From: Albidovulum aestuarii
GTDB lineage: Bacteria; Pseudomonadota; Alphaproteobacteria; Rhodobacterales; Rhodobacteraceae
Length of the DNA stretch: 64,000 nt
Direction: 5' to 3'
Assembly (NCBI RefSeq): GCF_029961185.1
Contig: NZ_JASBQQ010000010.1
Location: 62,001 to 126,000, forward strand
The notes under the pieces are model-generated. The model was not told where the DNA came from, did not search any database, and saw nothing but the letters and a program-made list of their open reading frames with translations. Both the position numbers and the translations under genes were made by a program. Shown here piece after piece: positions 25,636 to 34,079 of the stretch; the first letter of the stretch is position 1, and each line of letters opens with the position of its first letter.

Positions 25636-27816
25636 TCAGTCCTCGACCGTGAGGAAAGGCGGGCCCTCCAGCACCTCACCGATGATCGCCGCCGCCTCGC
25701 CCGCTGCATGGAGCCGCCGGACAAGATCCATGGCGCTATCCGCGGGAACTGCGGCCAAAAGCCCGCCCGCAGTCTGGGGGTCAAAGAGCAGATCGGCGCG
25801 CGGGCTTTCGGTCAGGAACATCCGAGCCATGACCGCCCGGTTCGCGGGAAGAAGCGTGGAGCCATGGCCGGCCGCTGCGAGCGCCTCGACACCCGGCAGG
25901 ACGGGCACATGCGAGAGCGATATGCGTGCCGCGGTGCCGGACGCCTCCATCATGGTCATCAGGTGTCCGGCAAGGCCGAACCCCGTAATGTCGGTCATTG
26001 CTCCCGCCGCAGGCGCAAGAATGCGCGCCGCCGCGCCCTGCGGGCGGGTCATGGAGGCGAGCGCCCCGGCAACCACATCGCCCGGCGCGGCGCGGGCCAT
26101 CTCGGCGGCGAGGATCACACCGGTGCCGATCGGCTTGGTCAGGATCAGCCAGTCGCCCGGCCGGGCTTCGGCCTGCGTAACAGCGCCGCCGGCGGTGAGC
26201 CCGGTGACCGTGAACCCCACGGTCAGTTCGGCCCCGAGGCTGGTATGCCCACCCACCACGTCCGCGCCTTCGGCCCCGAAGGTCTCGGCGGCGGCCGTCA
26301 TGATTTCGCGCAGGGTATCGGCCTGCATCCGGGGCGACATACGGGGCAGGATCACCTGCGCCAGCGCCGCCTGCGGACGCGCGCCCATCGACCAGACGTC
26401 GCCCATGGCATGGACCGCTGTGATTTTCGCCAGAAGGTAAGGGTCTTCAGTGAAGGCGCGGACATGATCGGTCGTCAGGACCTGCTGGTCCTTGCCATGC
26501 ACCAGCACAGCCGCGTCGTCCCCCGGACCCGACAGAACATCGGGCCGCACCGGCCTCGGCAGACCCGCGAGAGCCGCACGCAGATCGGCCTGCCCGACCT
26601 TGGCGCCGCAGCCGCCGCAAAGGGGCTTGCCCTTGCCAAGCTCGTCCCGCACCCCGGCAGCAACGCGTTCGGGCAAGGGCGGTGTTTCCATGACGGGCAA
26701 TTCGTGGAACTTCTCCATGAACTTCCGGTCGATCCGATCCTTCCAGCGCCAGAGCAAGGCGCTGTCGAGCGGCAGGCCCCACTTGTCGGCGACCGCGCCC
26801 CTGAACCCGGTGGAAATGAGCTTGAGATAGTCGCGCTGTGGCCGATAGGCCTGCATACTCCCGCGCCCGGTCAGGGCAACTTCGAGATTGTGCGCAAGCA
26901 CCGGCGCCTGCCGCACGGCGAAAACCCCGGCTTTGGGGCGTGGTGCGAACCCCATCTGGGCGATGTCGCCACAAGCGAAAATCGCCGGATCGGTCAGGCT
27001 TTGCAGGGTCGGACCGATCTGAATGAACCCGTTTTCAAGCGCGAGCCCGGTATCGGCAAGCCAGCCCCCAGCCCGCGCCGCAGCCGTGCCGATCACAAAA
27101 TCCGCGCGCACCAGATGGCCATCAGCCAGCCGCACGCCACCGCGCTCGACGCTTGTCGCTGCCATACCCTCGATCAACGAAATGCGCGCCCGCGTCATGT
27201 GCGCCCGGAGCGCCCGGTTTGCCCCCGCCCCGATCGCGGGCAAAGCCCTCGCCTGTTCGATCACGCTGATCGTGGCCGCCTCACCCAGACGGTGGCGGGC
27301 GGCAAGCGCCAGTTCCACTCCAGCGACGCCGCCACCGATCACCGCGACCGATCGTGTCGTATCGCGCTTTGCGTGACCGGCGACGAACTCCTCCCACCGG
27401 TCAGCGAAGGCATCGAGCGGCTTGGCCGGAACCGCATGATCGGCAAAGCCGGGAAGGCCGGGCATCTCTGACGTGATGCCAACGTCGATAGACGCGATGT
27501 CATAGGCAATGTCAGGCCGACCCGGCACGGTGATGCGGCGGGCCGCAAGATCGATACCCGTCGCCCGGCCGAGGATCAGCCGTGCCCCCGCGTGGCGGGC
27601 AAGTTTGACAAGGTCGATCTGCAATTCGTCGCGCGCGTAATGCCCGGCGATATGGCCGGGCAGCATGCCGGAATAGGCCGCCGTCGGGAGGGGATTGATC
27701 AGTGTCAGCCGCACACCCGACACAGGCCGCATCCCCCACATGCGCAAGACGAGCGCATGTGTGTGACCGCCGCCAATCAGGACGAGGTCGCGGGTGAACG
27801 GGATCTGCACCTGCAT
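25636..27816 (-). CDS. selD: Pyridine nucleotide-disulfide oxidoreductase / selenide water dikinase fusion
   Basis: A 726-residue fusion. Residues 1 to about 385 form an NDH-2-like FAD oxidoreductase: FAD-binding VLIGGGHTHALVL (12-24), NAD-binding VAVIGGGVAGVELAL (157-171) and the C-terminal FACGDIAQM. Residues from about 395 are SelD, which makes selenophosphate from ATP and selenide: the catalytic region GGCGAK (Cys403, Lys406), SGPGDDAAVL, TTDHVRAFTEDPY and DVVGGHTSLG. The catalytic position is Cys, not selenocysteine. The oxidoreductase half may supply selenide by reducing a selenium species (inference). The start has an AAGGAGG site. Such fusions have been reported in selenium-using bacteria. 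Confidence 0.95.
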   Translation of the reverse strand: MQVQIPFTRDLVLIGGGHTHALVLRMWGMRPVSGVRLTLINPLPTAAYSGMLPGHIAGHYARDELQIDLVKLARHAGARLILGRATGIDLAARRITVPGRPDIAYDIASIDVGITSEMPGLPGFADHAVPAKPLDAFADRWEEFVAGHAKRDTTRSVAVIGGGVAGVELALAARHRLGEAATISVIEQARALPAIGAGANRALRAHMTRARISLIEGMAATSVERGGVRLADGHLVRADFVIGTAAARAGGWLADTGLALENGFIQIGPTLQSLTDPAIFACGDIAQMGFAPRPKAGVFAVRQAPVLAHNLEVALTGRGSMQAYRPQRDYLKLISTGFRGAVADKWGLPLDSALLWRWKDRIDRKFMEKFHELPVMETPPLPERVAAGVRDELGKGKPLCGGCGAKVGQADLRAALAGLPRPVRPDVLSGPGDDAAVLVHGKDQQVLTTDHVRAFTEDPYLLAKITAVHAMGDVWSMGARPQAALAQVILPRMSPRMQADTLREIMTAAAETFGAEGADVVGGHTSLGAELTVGFTVTGLTAGGAVTQAEARPGDWLILTKPIGTGVILAAEMARAAPGDVVAGALASMTRPQGAAARILAPAAGAMTDITGFGLAGHLMTMMEASGTAARISLSHVPVLPGVEALAAAGHGSTLLPANRAVMARMFLTESPRADLLFDPQTAGGLLAAVPADSAMDLVRRLHAAGEAAAIIGEVLEGPPFLTVED

Positions 27817-27932
27817 CGGGCCTCCTTCGGCCTATCCCTAGCGCGGACGCGCGCATTTGGCGATGCCCGGACTTTCGCATCGGCGGGGATGCGGCTATTC
27901 ATCGCCCCCATGGTCCGGAAAGGGAGCTGAGG

Positions 27933-28943
27933 ATGCGCGTCTATATCACCGGGGTCGCCGGCTTTATCGGCTTCCACCTTGCCGACCTTCTCCTTGACGA
28001 AGGCATCCGAGTCCACGGCATGGACGGGATGACCGATTATTACGACGTCAATCTGAAGCGGGGCCGCCTTGCGGTTCTTAACCAGAAACCGGGTTTCGGC
28101 TTCACCGAATGTATGCTGGAGGACAGCCCCACCCTTGCCGCCGACATGGCCGCCTTCAAACCGGATATTGTCGTCCATCTCGCGGCGCAGGCAGGCGTCC
28201 GCTACAGCCTGGAAGCGCCGCGCAGTTACCTGTCTTCGAATATCGAGGGCACGTTCAACGTGATGGAGGCGTCGCGCGATCTGGGGGTCAAACACCTGCT
28301 GCTTGCTTCCACCTCATCGGTTTTCGGCGCCAATACCGAGATGCCATACCGCGAGACTGACAAGGTCGACACGCAGGTCTCGCTCTATGCCGCGACCAAG
28401 AAAGCGACTGAGGCGCTGAGCCATTCCTGGGCGCATCTTTACAACCTGCCCACGACCTGTTTCCGTTTCTTCACGGTCTATGGCCCGTGGGGGCGCCCGG
28501 ACATGGCGCCTTTCAAGTTCACCAAGGCGATCCTCGCCGGCGAACCCATCGATGTCTACGGCCACGGCGAGATGTTCCGCGATTTTACCTATGTGACCGA
28601 CCTTGTACGCGGGGTCCGGCTGTTGATGGACGCCGTGCCGGAACGGCCGTCATCCGCCGAGGCGATAGAGACGGGCGACAGCCTTTCGCCGGTCGCACCC
28701 TGGCGGGTCGTCAATATCGGCAATGGCGAGAAGGTCGCACTTGGCGATTTCATCACGGCGATCGAAGCGGCAACGGGCAAGGTCGCGAAGCGCAATCTGA
28801 TGGAGATGCAGAAGGGCGATGTGCGCGCAACCTGGGCCGACAATTCGCTCCTGCGCCGCCTGACCGGTTACCGGCCCCAAACGGATATCCGCACCGGCAT
28901 GCAAAGCTTCGTCGACTGGTACCGCGACTATTATCGTCTTTGA
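27933..28943 (+). CDS. NAD-dependent epimerase (UDP-glucuronate 4-epimerase type)
   Basis: A 336-residue short-chain dehydrogenase/epimerase. The NAD-binding GVAGFIG (7-13), the catalytic pair Ser-Thr in STSSVFG and YAATKK (YxxxK), and FFTVYGPWGRPDMA are all present. The HGEMFRDFTYV segment and length match UDP-glucuronate 4-epimerases (LpsL/CapI group), which make UDP-galacturonate for surface polysaccharides or lipid A. It is divergent from selD (116 bases) and followed by a short hairpin GGGAG-att-CTCCC at 28952-28964, then tRNA-Met. No polysaccharide cluster surrounds it, so this is a stand-alone gene. Confidence 0.9.
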   Translation: MRVYITGVAGFIGFHLADLLLDEGIRVHGMDGMTDYYDVNLKRGRLAVLNQKPGFGFTECMLEDSPTLAADMAAFKPDIVVHLAAQAGVRYSLEAPRSYLSSNIEGTFNVMEASRDLGVKHLLLASTSSVFGANTEMPYRETDKVDTQVSLYAATKKATEALSHSWAHLYNLPTTCFRFFTVYGPWGRPDMAPFKFTKAILAGEPIDVYGHGEMFRDFTYVTDLVRGVRLLMDAVPERPSSAEAIETGDSLSPVAPWRVVNIGNGEKVALGDFITAIEAATGKVAKRNLMEMQKGDVRATWADNSLLRRLTGYRPQTDIRTGMQSFVDWYRDYYRL

Positions 28944-28964
28944 TCCTTTGGGGGAGATTCTCCC

Positions 28965-28993
28965 TTGACGGGCGGCGGGGGCTGGCATAGCTA
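28965..28993 (+). promoter_or_regulatory. tRNA-Met promoter
   Basis: TTGACG (28965-28970), a 17-base spacer and TAGCTA (28988-28993) sit about 12 bases upstream of the tRNA 5' end. The -10 hexamer lacks the final T, a common feature of alphaproteobacterial promoters. The -35 directly follows the epimerase-gene hairpin. Confidence 0.6.
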
Positions 28994-29005
28994 CACCGCC
29001 GGTGT

Positions 29006-29082
29006 GGCGAGGTAGCTCAGCTGGTTAGAGCACACGACTCATAATCGTGGGGTCGGGAGTTCAAGTCTCCCCCTCGCCACCA
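29006..29082 (+). tRNA. tRNA-Met (anticodon CAT), elongator type
   Basis: A 77-base tRNA with a 7-bp acceptor stem (GGCGAGG 29006-29012 with CCTCGCC 29072-29078), discriminator A and encoded CCA (29080-29082). The D arm is GCTCAGCTGGTTAGAGC, the anticodon stem CACGA/TCGTG holds loop CTCATAA, with CAT at 29040-29042, and the T arm contains GTTCAAGTC. Absence of the three G-C pairs typical of initiators and a paired acceptor end make it elongator Met; tRNA-Ile with lysidine (CAT) is the alternative but is less alike. Confidence 0.93.
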
Positions 29083-29159
29083 CATTTCCTCCATGCGAAA
29101 ACTCGGCACAAACGGCAGGTAACATTGTCGGTTAAGGCGGGCTTACACCCACCTAAAGA

Positions 29160-29552
29160 TCAGGTTGGGCTTTTGCCGTCTTCCAGTACCTTCCGCGCCA
29201 CCCGGAAACATTCCAGCGCCTGTGGCACGCCACAATAGATGCCGACGACATGGATGATCGCGCGGATCTCGTCCTGAGTGACGCCGTTGTTGATTGCGCC
29301 ACGGCAATGAATCTCCCATTCGTGCATCTTGCCGAGGGCGCCGATCATCGCCAGGTTCATCATCGACCGGGTCTTTGCGGGGATGACATCGTCGCCCCAG
29401 CCGAAGCCCCAGCACCAGGCGGTCATCGCCTCCTGAAACGGGCGCGTGAAATCGTCGGCGGCGGCAAGATTTTTCTCAACGTATTCAGCGCCGAGTGTCG
29501 CCTTGCGCTGCTCCAGCCCCTTCAGGAACAGGTCTTCATCGAATGTGCTCAT
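29160..29552 (-). CDS. Carboxymuconolactone decarboxylase family protein
   Basis: A 130-residue all-helical protein close to 4-carboxymuconolactone decarboxylase (PcaC): RSMMNLAMIGALGKMHEWEIH followed by RGAINNGVTQDEI and YCGVPQALECFRVA. PcaC decarboxylates a beta-ketoadipate pathway lactone, but many single-gene relatives act as small-molecule decarboxylases of unknown substrate. No other protocatechuate genes are nearby, so the substrate is open. It lacks the CxxC of AhpD-type peroxidases (HEWEIHCRGA has only one Cys). Ribosome binding site GGAGAG. The 147 bases between it and recR hold no gene that I can see. Confidence 0.85.
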   Translation of the reverse strand: MSTFDEDLFLKGLEQRKATLGAEYVEKNLAAADDFTRPFQEAMTAWCWGFGWGDDVIPAKTRSMMNLAMIGALGKMHEWEIHCRGAINNGVTQDEIRAIIHVVGIYCGVPQALECFRVARKVLEDGKSPT

Positions 29553-29699
29553 CGTTCTCTCCGGTCAGTTCAAAGGTGACATTAGCGGGAAATGTCCGGA
29601 GCGCCACGGGGGTTGGCATTTGCCCGTCATCCGTTCGCATGTGGGACCGACGAAACCAACCTCGCACCCATTCTTGCGTTGCAGATGCGGCTTTCGTTG

Positions 29700-30299
29700 T
29701 CAGACCTTCTTGCGGGCCCGGAGCGCGGCCTGAATCGTACCGTCGTCGAGGTAATCGAGTTCACCGCCAATCGGCACGCCTTGAGCGAGCGACGTGACCG
29801 CGACACCGCTGCCTTCCAGCATCTCGGCGATGTAGTGGGCCGTGGTCTGCCCGTCGACGGTGGCATTCAGCGCGAGGATGACCTCGGTGACGTCAGTGTC
29901 GCGGATTCGGGTCAGGAGTTTCGGGATGCCGAGTTCTTCGGGACCCACGGCATCAAGTGCCGAAAGGGTACCGCCAAGCACGTGGTACCGCCCCTTGAAC
30001 GCCTGTCCCCGTTCCATGGCCCAGAGATCGGCCACATCCTCCACCACGCAGATCTCACCCGTCGCGCGGCGATCATCGCGGCAGATGTCGCAGATATCGG
30101 CCGTGCCGATATTGCCGCAGGTCGCGCATTCCCGCGCGGTGGCGGCCACCTCGGCCATGACCTGCGCCAGCGGTGCCATAACCTTTCCGCGCTTCTTGAT
30201 CAGGTGCAGCACCGCCCGCCGCGCCGAGCGGGGGCCGAGGCCCGGCAGCCGGGCCATCAGCTCGATCAGCGCCTCGATATCGCGGGTCGCGTCGGACAA
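29700..30299 (-). CDS. recR: Recombination protein RecR
   Basis: A 199-residue RecR, which acts with RecF/RecO to load RecA at gaps. It shows the helix-hairpin-helix ([16 protein letters not shown]), the zinc finger Cys58, Cys61, Cys70, Cys73 ([17 protein letters not shown]) and the Toprim segment [15 protein letters not shown]. The start is TTG, preceded by GAGG at correct spacing, and lies 7 bases after the ybaB stop. dnaX-ybaB-recR is a classic conserved operon. Confidence 0.96.
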   Translation of the reverse strand: MSDATRDIEALIELMARLPGLGPRSARRAVLHLIKKRGKVMAPLAQVMAEVAATARECATCGNIGTADICDICRDDRRATGEICVVEDVADLWAMERGQAFKGRYHVLGGTLSALDAVGPEELGIPKLLTRIRDTDVTEVILALNATVDGQTTAHYIAEMLEGSGVAVTSLAQGVPIGGELDYLDDGTIQAALRARKKV

Positions 30300-30306
30300 G
30301 GGTGCC

Positions 30307-30660
30307 TCAGAACGGCAGTTTCATGTCGGCGGGCAGGCCGAGGCTCTCATAAAGCCGCTTCATCTCGTCCTGGCTGCGGTCGGTGGCCTTCTTCTGCGCG
30401 TCCTTGATCGCCGCGACGATCAGGTCTTCGACAACTTCCTTCTGGGTCGGATCAAAGATCGATGGGTTGATATCCAACGCCTTCAACTCACCCTTGGCCG
30501 AGCAGGTTGCAGTGACCAGTCCTGCACCGCTTTCGCCGACGACGTTGATGTTATTGAGGCCCTCCTGAAGCTCGGCCATCTTGCCCTGCATCTCCTGCGC
30601 GGCTTTCATCATCTTGGACATATCGCCAAGGCCACCAAGCCCACCCAAACCTTTAAGCAT
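30307..30660 (-). CDS. ybaB: YbaB/EbfC nucleoid-associated protein
   Basis: A 117-residue DNA-binding protein that forms a tweezer-like dimer. Glycine-rich N-terminus ([19 protein letters not shown]), then the family helix [16 protein letters not shown], a central sheet and [19 protein letters not shown]. The ATG at 30660 has an AAGGAGA ribosome binding site; the frame is open upstream inside dnaX without homology. It sits between dnaX (10 bases) and recR (7 bases). Confidence 0.95.
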   Translation of the reverse strand: MLKGLGGLGGLGDMSKMMKAAQEMQGKMAELQEGLNNINVVGESGAGLVTATCSAKGELKALDINPSIFDPTQKEVVEDLIVAAIKDAQKKATDRSQDEMKRLYESLGLPADMKLPF

Positions 30661-30670
30661 CTTTCTCTCC

Positions 30671-32416
30671 TTAACCTTCCTCGAACGGGTCCCATTCGTC
30701 CTCGACCTCGGGCAGCGCTTCTGCCTGGGCTTCGGCCTGAACCTCGTCCGGGGTTCTGATAGCGGTGATATGGGCCTTGGGGAAGGCCGCGAAAACCGCC
30801 TGCACCAAGGGATTTTCCTTTGCCTTCTCGCGGGCCGCGTCTTCGCGGGCGTTCCGCGCCTCGACGATGGTCTTTGCACCGCCTTCGGACACCACCGAGA
30901 CACCCCAGCGCACGCCGGTCCAGCTTTGCAGGCGCTGGGCGAGCGTGGCCGCAAGATCGCGCGGCGCATCGGCGGTCGGTTCAAACTCGATCCGGCCCGG
31001 AGCGTAGTGAACAAGGCGGATATGGCTTTCCACCTCCAGAAGCAGCTTCACATCGCGGTTGGCGCGGATAAGTTCGACTACGGCGGGGAAGCTCGCGTAA
31101 CGGGAGAGCGCCACTTCCGGATCGCGGGCGAGCGCGGTGGCCGTGCCGTTGCCGGTTGGGCTGGCCGTCACCTGCGCGCGCGGCGCGGCATAGGTCACCC
31201 CGCCACCGGGCGTGGGGCCACGTCCGGTCGGTGAGGGGGCGGAAGGACCGGGGCCTTCGACCATGCGGCGCATGAGTTGTTCAGGGTCGGGCAGGTCGGC
31301 GACATGGGTCATGCGGATGACCGCCATTTCGGCCGCCATCATGGCGTTCGGGGCGGCCGCGACCTCTTCCAGCGCCTTCAGCAGCATCTGCCACATGCGT
31401 GTCAGCACCCGCATCGGCAAGGCGTCGGCCATTTGAAGCCCGCGCGCGCGTTCTTCGGGCGGAACAGTCGGGTCGTCGGCGGCCTCGGGCGTGATCTTGA
31501 TGACAGAAACCCAATGGGTGATCTCTGCCAGATCGCGCAGGACCGCCATCGGGTCGGCGCCGTCGCTGTACTGCCCGCCGATTTCGTTCAAAGCCCCAGC
31601 TGCATCGCCCTTGAGGATCAGATCGAAAAGGTCGAGCACCCGACCACGATCAGCGAGTCCCAGCATGGCGCGGACCTGATCGGCGGTGGTTTCCCCTGCG
31701 CCATGGCTGATTGCCTGATCGAGAAGCGAGGTCGCGTCGCGGGCGGAACCCTCGGCCGCGCGGGTGATCAGCGCCAGCGCATCGTCGGTGATCTCGGCCT
31801 TCTCAGCCGTCGCGATCTTTTTCAGAAGTGCGATCATCACTTCGGGCTCGATCCGGCGCAGGTCGAAGCGCTGGCAGCGTGACAGGACCGTGACCGGCAC
31901 CTTGCGGATCTCGGTCGTGGCGAAGATGAACTTCACATGGGCGGGGGGTTCCTCAAGCGTCTTCAGAAGCGCGTTGAACGCGCTTGTCGACAGCATGTGG
32001 ACCTCGTCGATGATGTAGATCTTGTAGCGCGCCGAGGCGGCCCGGTAATGGACGCTTTCGATAATCTCGCGGATATCGCCGACGCCGGTGCGGCTGGCCG
32101 CGTCCATCTCCATCACATCGACATGGCGGCCCTCCATGATCGCCACGCAATGCTCGCACTTGCCGCAGGGATCGGTGGTAGGCCCGCCTGCACCGTCCGG
32201 CCCGACGCAGTTCATGCCCTTTGCGATGATCCGGGCGGTCGTGGTTTTACCCGTCCCCCGGATGCCGGTCATGATGAAGGCCTGCGCGATCCGATCAGCG
32301 GCGAAGGCGTTCTTCAGCGTACGAACCATCGCCTCCTGGCCGACCAGGTCGGCGAAGGTTTCAGGGCGGTATTTACGGGCGAGGACCTGGTAGCGGGTCC
32401 CTGTCTCTTCACTCAT
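30671..32416 (-). CDS. dnaX: DNA polymerase III subunit gamma/tau
   Basis: A 581-residue clamp-loader ATPase. Walker A GIRGTGKTTTA, the zinc-binding DPCGKCEHC, Walker B-like IIDEVHMLS, sensor LEEPPAHVKFIFATTE and the arginine region SRCQRFDL are all in place. Domain III and a tau-like C-terminal domain follow after a Pro/Gly-rich linker around residue 395, ending EDEWDPFEEG. The frame is open far upstream, but homology starts at MSEETGTRYQVLARKYRPETF, split at the usual N-terminus. It is divergent from the cupin gene (198 bases). I did not find a clear programmed-frameshift site. Confidence 0.96.
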   Translation of the reverse strand: MSEETGTRYQVLARKYRPETFADLVGQEAMVRTLKNAFAADRIAQAFIMTGIRGTGKTTTARIIAKGMNCVGPDGAGGPTTDPCGKCEHCVAIMEGRHVDVMEMDAASRTGVGDIREIIESVHYRAASARYKIYIIDEVHMLSTSAFNALLKTLEEPPAHVKFIFATTEIRKVPVTVLSRCQRFDLRRIEPEVMIALLKKIATAEKAEITDDALALITRAAEGSARDATSLLDQAISHGAGETTADQVRAMLGLADRGRVLDLFDLILKGDAAGALNEIGGQYSDGADPMAVLRDLAEITHWVSVIKITPEAADDPTVPPEERARGLQMADALPMRVLTRMWQMLLKALEEVAAAPNAMMAAEMAVIRMTHVADLPDPEQLMRRMVEGPGPSAPSPTGRGPTPGGGVTYAAPRAQVTASPTGNGTATALARDPEVALSRYASFPAVVELIRANRDVKLLLEVESHIRLVHYAPGRIEFEPTADAPRDLAATLAQRLQSWTGVRWGVSVVSEGGAKTIVEARNAREDAAREKAKENPLVQAVFAAFPKAHITAIRTPDEVQAEAQAEALPEVEDEWDPFEEG

Positions 32417-32614
32417 CGGTCTTCCCGGGATTCGTATCGGGTGAAGACTAGGCGGGTGCGTGGCTGCCGTCCACCCGAAGGCTGACGCGACCCGGATCGA
32501 ACGCGGATTGCCCCAATCGCACATTAACGACCGGGTTTTCGTCGCGATTGGATCAGTCTCCGCTGAAAAAACGGCACAAGACTGGCCGAAAGTCTTGGCT
32601 GAAAGGTCCGCGAT

Positions 32615-33223
32615 ATGCACCCGCCGGTTTTTGACGCACTCCTGACTGCGCTTGCCGATATCTACCGCGTCGAAGGACGGGATGCGGCAGAGCGGACGGC
32701 GCATGCCCTGACGACAACACCCGCGCCCGAGGCCTTCGCGCTTCAGGAGCCCTGTGCACTCGACGCCCTGATGCGTGACCTGCTTGCGACCGCGGAGCTT
32801 CCGGCCGCAAAGGCCATCCTTGCCGCACAGCACCTGATCCCCTGGGGCACAAATCCCGTGGCCGACCGGATGAGCGACGACGCCGCCGCGATCTGCGCTG
32901 TGACCACTCTCATGGGGCCGGAAGGGCCGATCCCGGCGCCGGACCTCCGCCTTGGCCTCTTCTACCAAAGCCCGAACAGCTACTATGCGCTGCACAATCA
33001 TGATGCCGACGAGACCTATGTGATCCTAGCCGGTGAAGCGTTCTGGACCGCCGGAGAGGATCGCCGCATCCGTCGTCCGGGCGACATGATCCACCACCCA
33101 AGCCTGATGCCGCATGCCTTCCGCACCGGTCCCGAGGGGGTTCTGGCGCTCTGGCGCTGGTCGGGCGATGTGAACACCCATTCCTATGCCTTTCTGCCCG
33201 ATCCCGAAGTGCAGGTTGCCTGA
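32615..33223 (+). CDS. Cupin protein, candidate DddQ-type DMSP lyase
   Basis: A 202-residue protein with a C-terminal cupin barrel. The motif at 124-135 gives Tyr124, His127, His129, Glu133 and Tyr135, and His167 follows in SLMPHAF. Relative spacing matches the DddQ catalytic set as I remember it (Tyr120, His123, His125, Glu129, Tyr131, His163), an exact offset of four. DddQ cleaves dimethylsulfoniopropionate to dimethyl sulfide and acrylate in marine Rhodobacterales. The family (PF16867) may include members acting on other substrates, and no acrylate or DMS genes are adjacent. A 7-bp hairpin (CAAGACT/AGTCTTG, 32577-32597) lies in its leader. Divergent from dnaX. Confidence 0.72.
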   Translation: MHPPVFDALLTALADIYRVEGRDAAERTAHALTTTPAPEAFALQEPCALDALMRDLLATAELPAAKAILAAQHLIPWGTNPVADRMSDDAAAICAVTTLMGPEGPIPAPDLRLGLFYQSPNSYYALHNHDADETYVILAGEAFWTAGEDRRIRRPGDMIHHPSLMPHAFRTGPEGVLALWRWSGDVNTHSYAFLPDPEVQVA

Positions 33224-33289
33224 CCGGGGCGCATTGCCCCCACTCGGGCACCGCGATAGGGTCCGCCCGTACTCCTCGGACGGACAGAC

Positions 33290-34033
33290 ATGCGTACCTA
33301 CGCGATCGGCGACATTCATGGCCATCTCGACAAGCTGGAAGAGGCGCATCGGTGGATTGCCGAGGACCGGGCGCGGGTTGGCGACGCGGACGCGCCCGTG
33401 GTGCATATTGGCGATCTTGTTGATCGCGGACCCAACAGCCGGGGCGTTGTCCACTATCTGATGCGGGGGCATGAGGCCGGGAAGCCGTGGGTCACGCTCA
33501 AGGGCAATCACGACCGGATGTTCACTGGCTTCATGGCCGATCCCGACAGCCACGACCCCGGCCTCAGGGCAGAGCTGCACTGGATTCACCCCCGTCTTGG
33601 CGGCGAAACGACGCTGGCCTCCTACGGGGTCGAGCGGGCAGGCGAACGTCTGCTGCACGACCTGCACGAAGAGGCGTCTTCGAAGGTGCCCGAGGCGCAT
33701 ATGACCTTTCTGCGGGGTCTGCCGACGTCCTTTGCCCGGGGAGGAGTGCTTTTCGTTCATGCCGGTATCCGGCCGGGTGTTCCGCTTGCTGCGCAGAGCG
33801 AGGACGATCTTCTGTGGATCCGGCGCGATTTTCATGATTTTCGTGGCGATCATGGGCACCTGGTCGTTCATGGCCATACGCCGGTCGATGCCGTCACCCA
33901 CTACGGCAACCGTCTGAACATCGACAGCGGAGCAGGTTATGGCCATGCCCTGTCGACGGTGGTGGTTGAGGATGGCAAAGTCTGGCTGCTCGATGGGTTC
34001 GGACGGGAAGCGATCCGCCCCAACACGGCATGA
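33290..34033 (+). CDS. PPP-family metallophosphoesterase
   Basis: A 247-residue serine/threonine-phosphatase-like metallophosphoesterase. The three PPP motifs are clear: GDIHGHLDKL, GDLVDRGPNSRG and GNHDRM, with later metal-binding His in FVHAGIRPG and VHGHTPVD. Relatives include phage lambda-type protein phosphatases, PrpA/PrpB and diadenosine tetraphosphatases; this one cannot be assigned further. It starts 67 bases after the cupin gene and precedes another metallophosphoesterase of a different branch. Confidence 0.9.
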   Translation: MRTYAIGDIHGHLDKLEEAHRWIAEDRARVGDADAPVVHIGDLVDRGPNSRGVVHYLMRGHEAGKPWVTLKGNHDRMFTGFMADPDSHDPGLRAELHWIHPRLGGETTLASYGVERAGERLLHDLHEEASSKVPEAHMTFLRGLPTSFARGGVLFVHAGIRPGVPLAAQSEDDLLWIRRDFHDFRGDHGHLVVHGHTPVDAVTHYGNRLNIDSGAGYGHALSTVVVEDGKVWLLDGFGREAIRPNTA

Positions 34034-34079
34034 CTCCGAGGCATTACAATCCCCCCAGAACCGACCAGGGTCGGTTTCT

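Noticed and set aside
25708-27471. Long plus-strand open frame opposite the selD fusion
   Set aside because: Shadow frame; the minus-strand reading has FAD, NAD and SelD motifs in order.
25636-27816. Selenocysteine in the SelD active site
   Set aside because: The catalytic region reads GGCGAK with a normal Cys codon; no in-frame TGA interrupts the gene.
29553-29699. A small gene between recR and the carboxymuconolactone decarboxylase-like gene
   Set aside because: No frame with a ribosome binding site and protein-like composition; probably the promoter region of the latter gene plus the recR 3' end.
32417-32614. Signal recognition particle RNA gene beside dnaX
   Set aside because: The conserved GGAAGCAGCC-type loop and long helix were looked for in the dnaX-cupin gap on both strands and not found.
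33226-33240. Hairpin GGGGC-gcatt-GCCCC after the cupin gene as a terminator
   Set aside because: Only 5 bp with no T tract; too weak to call in GC-rich DNA.
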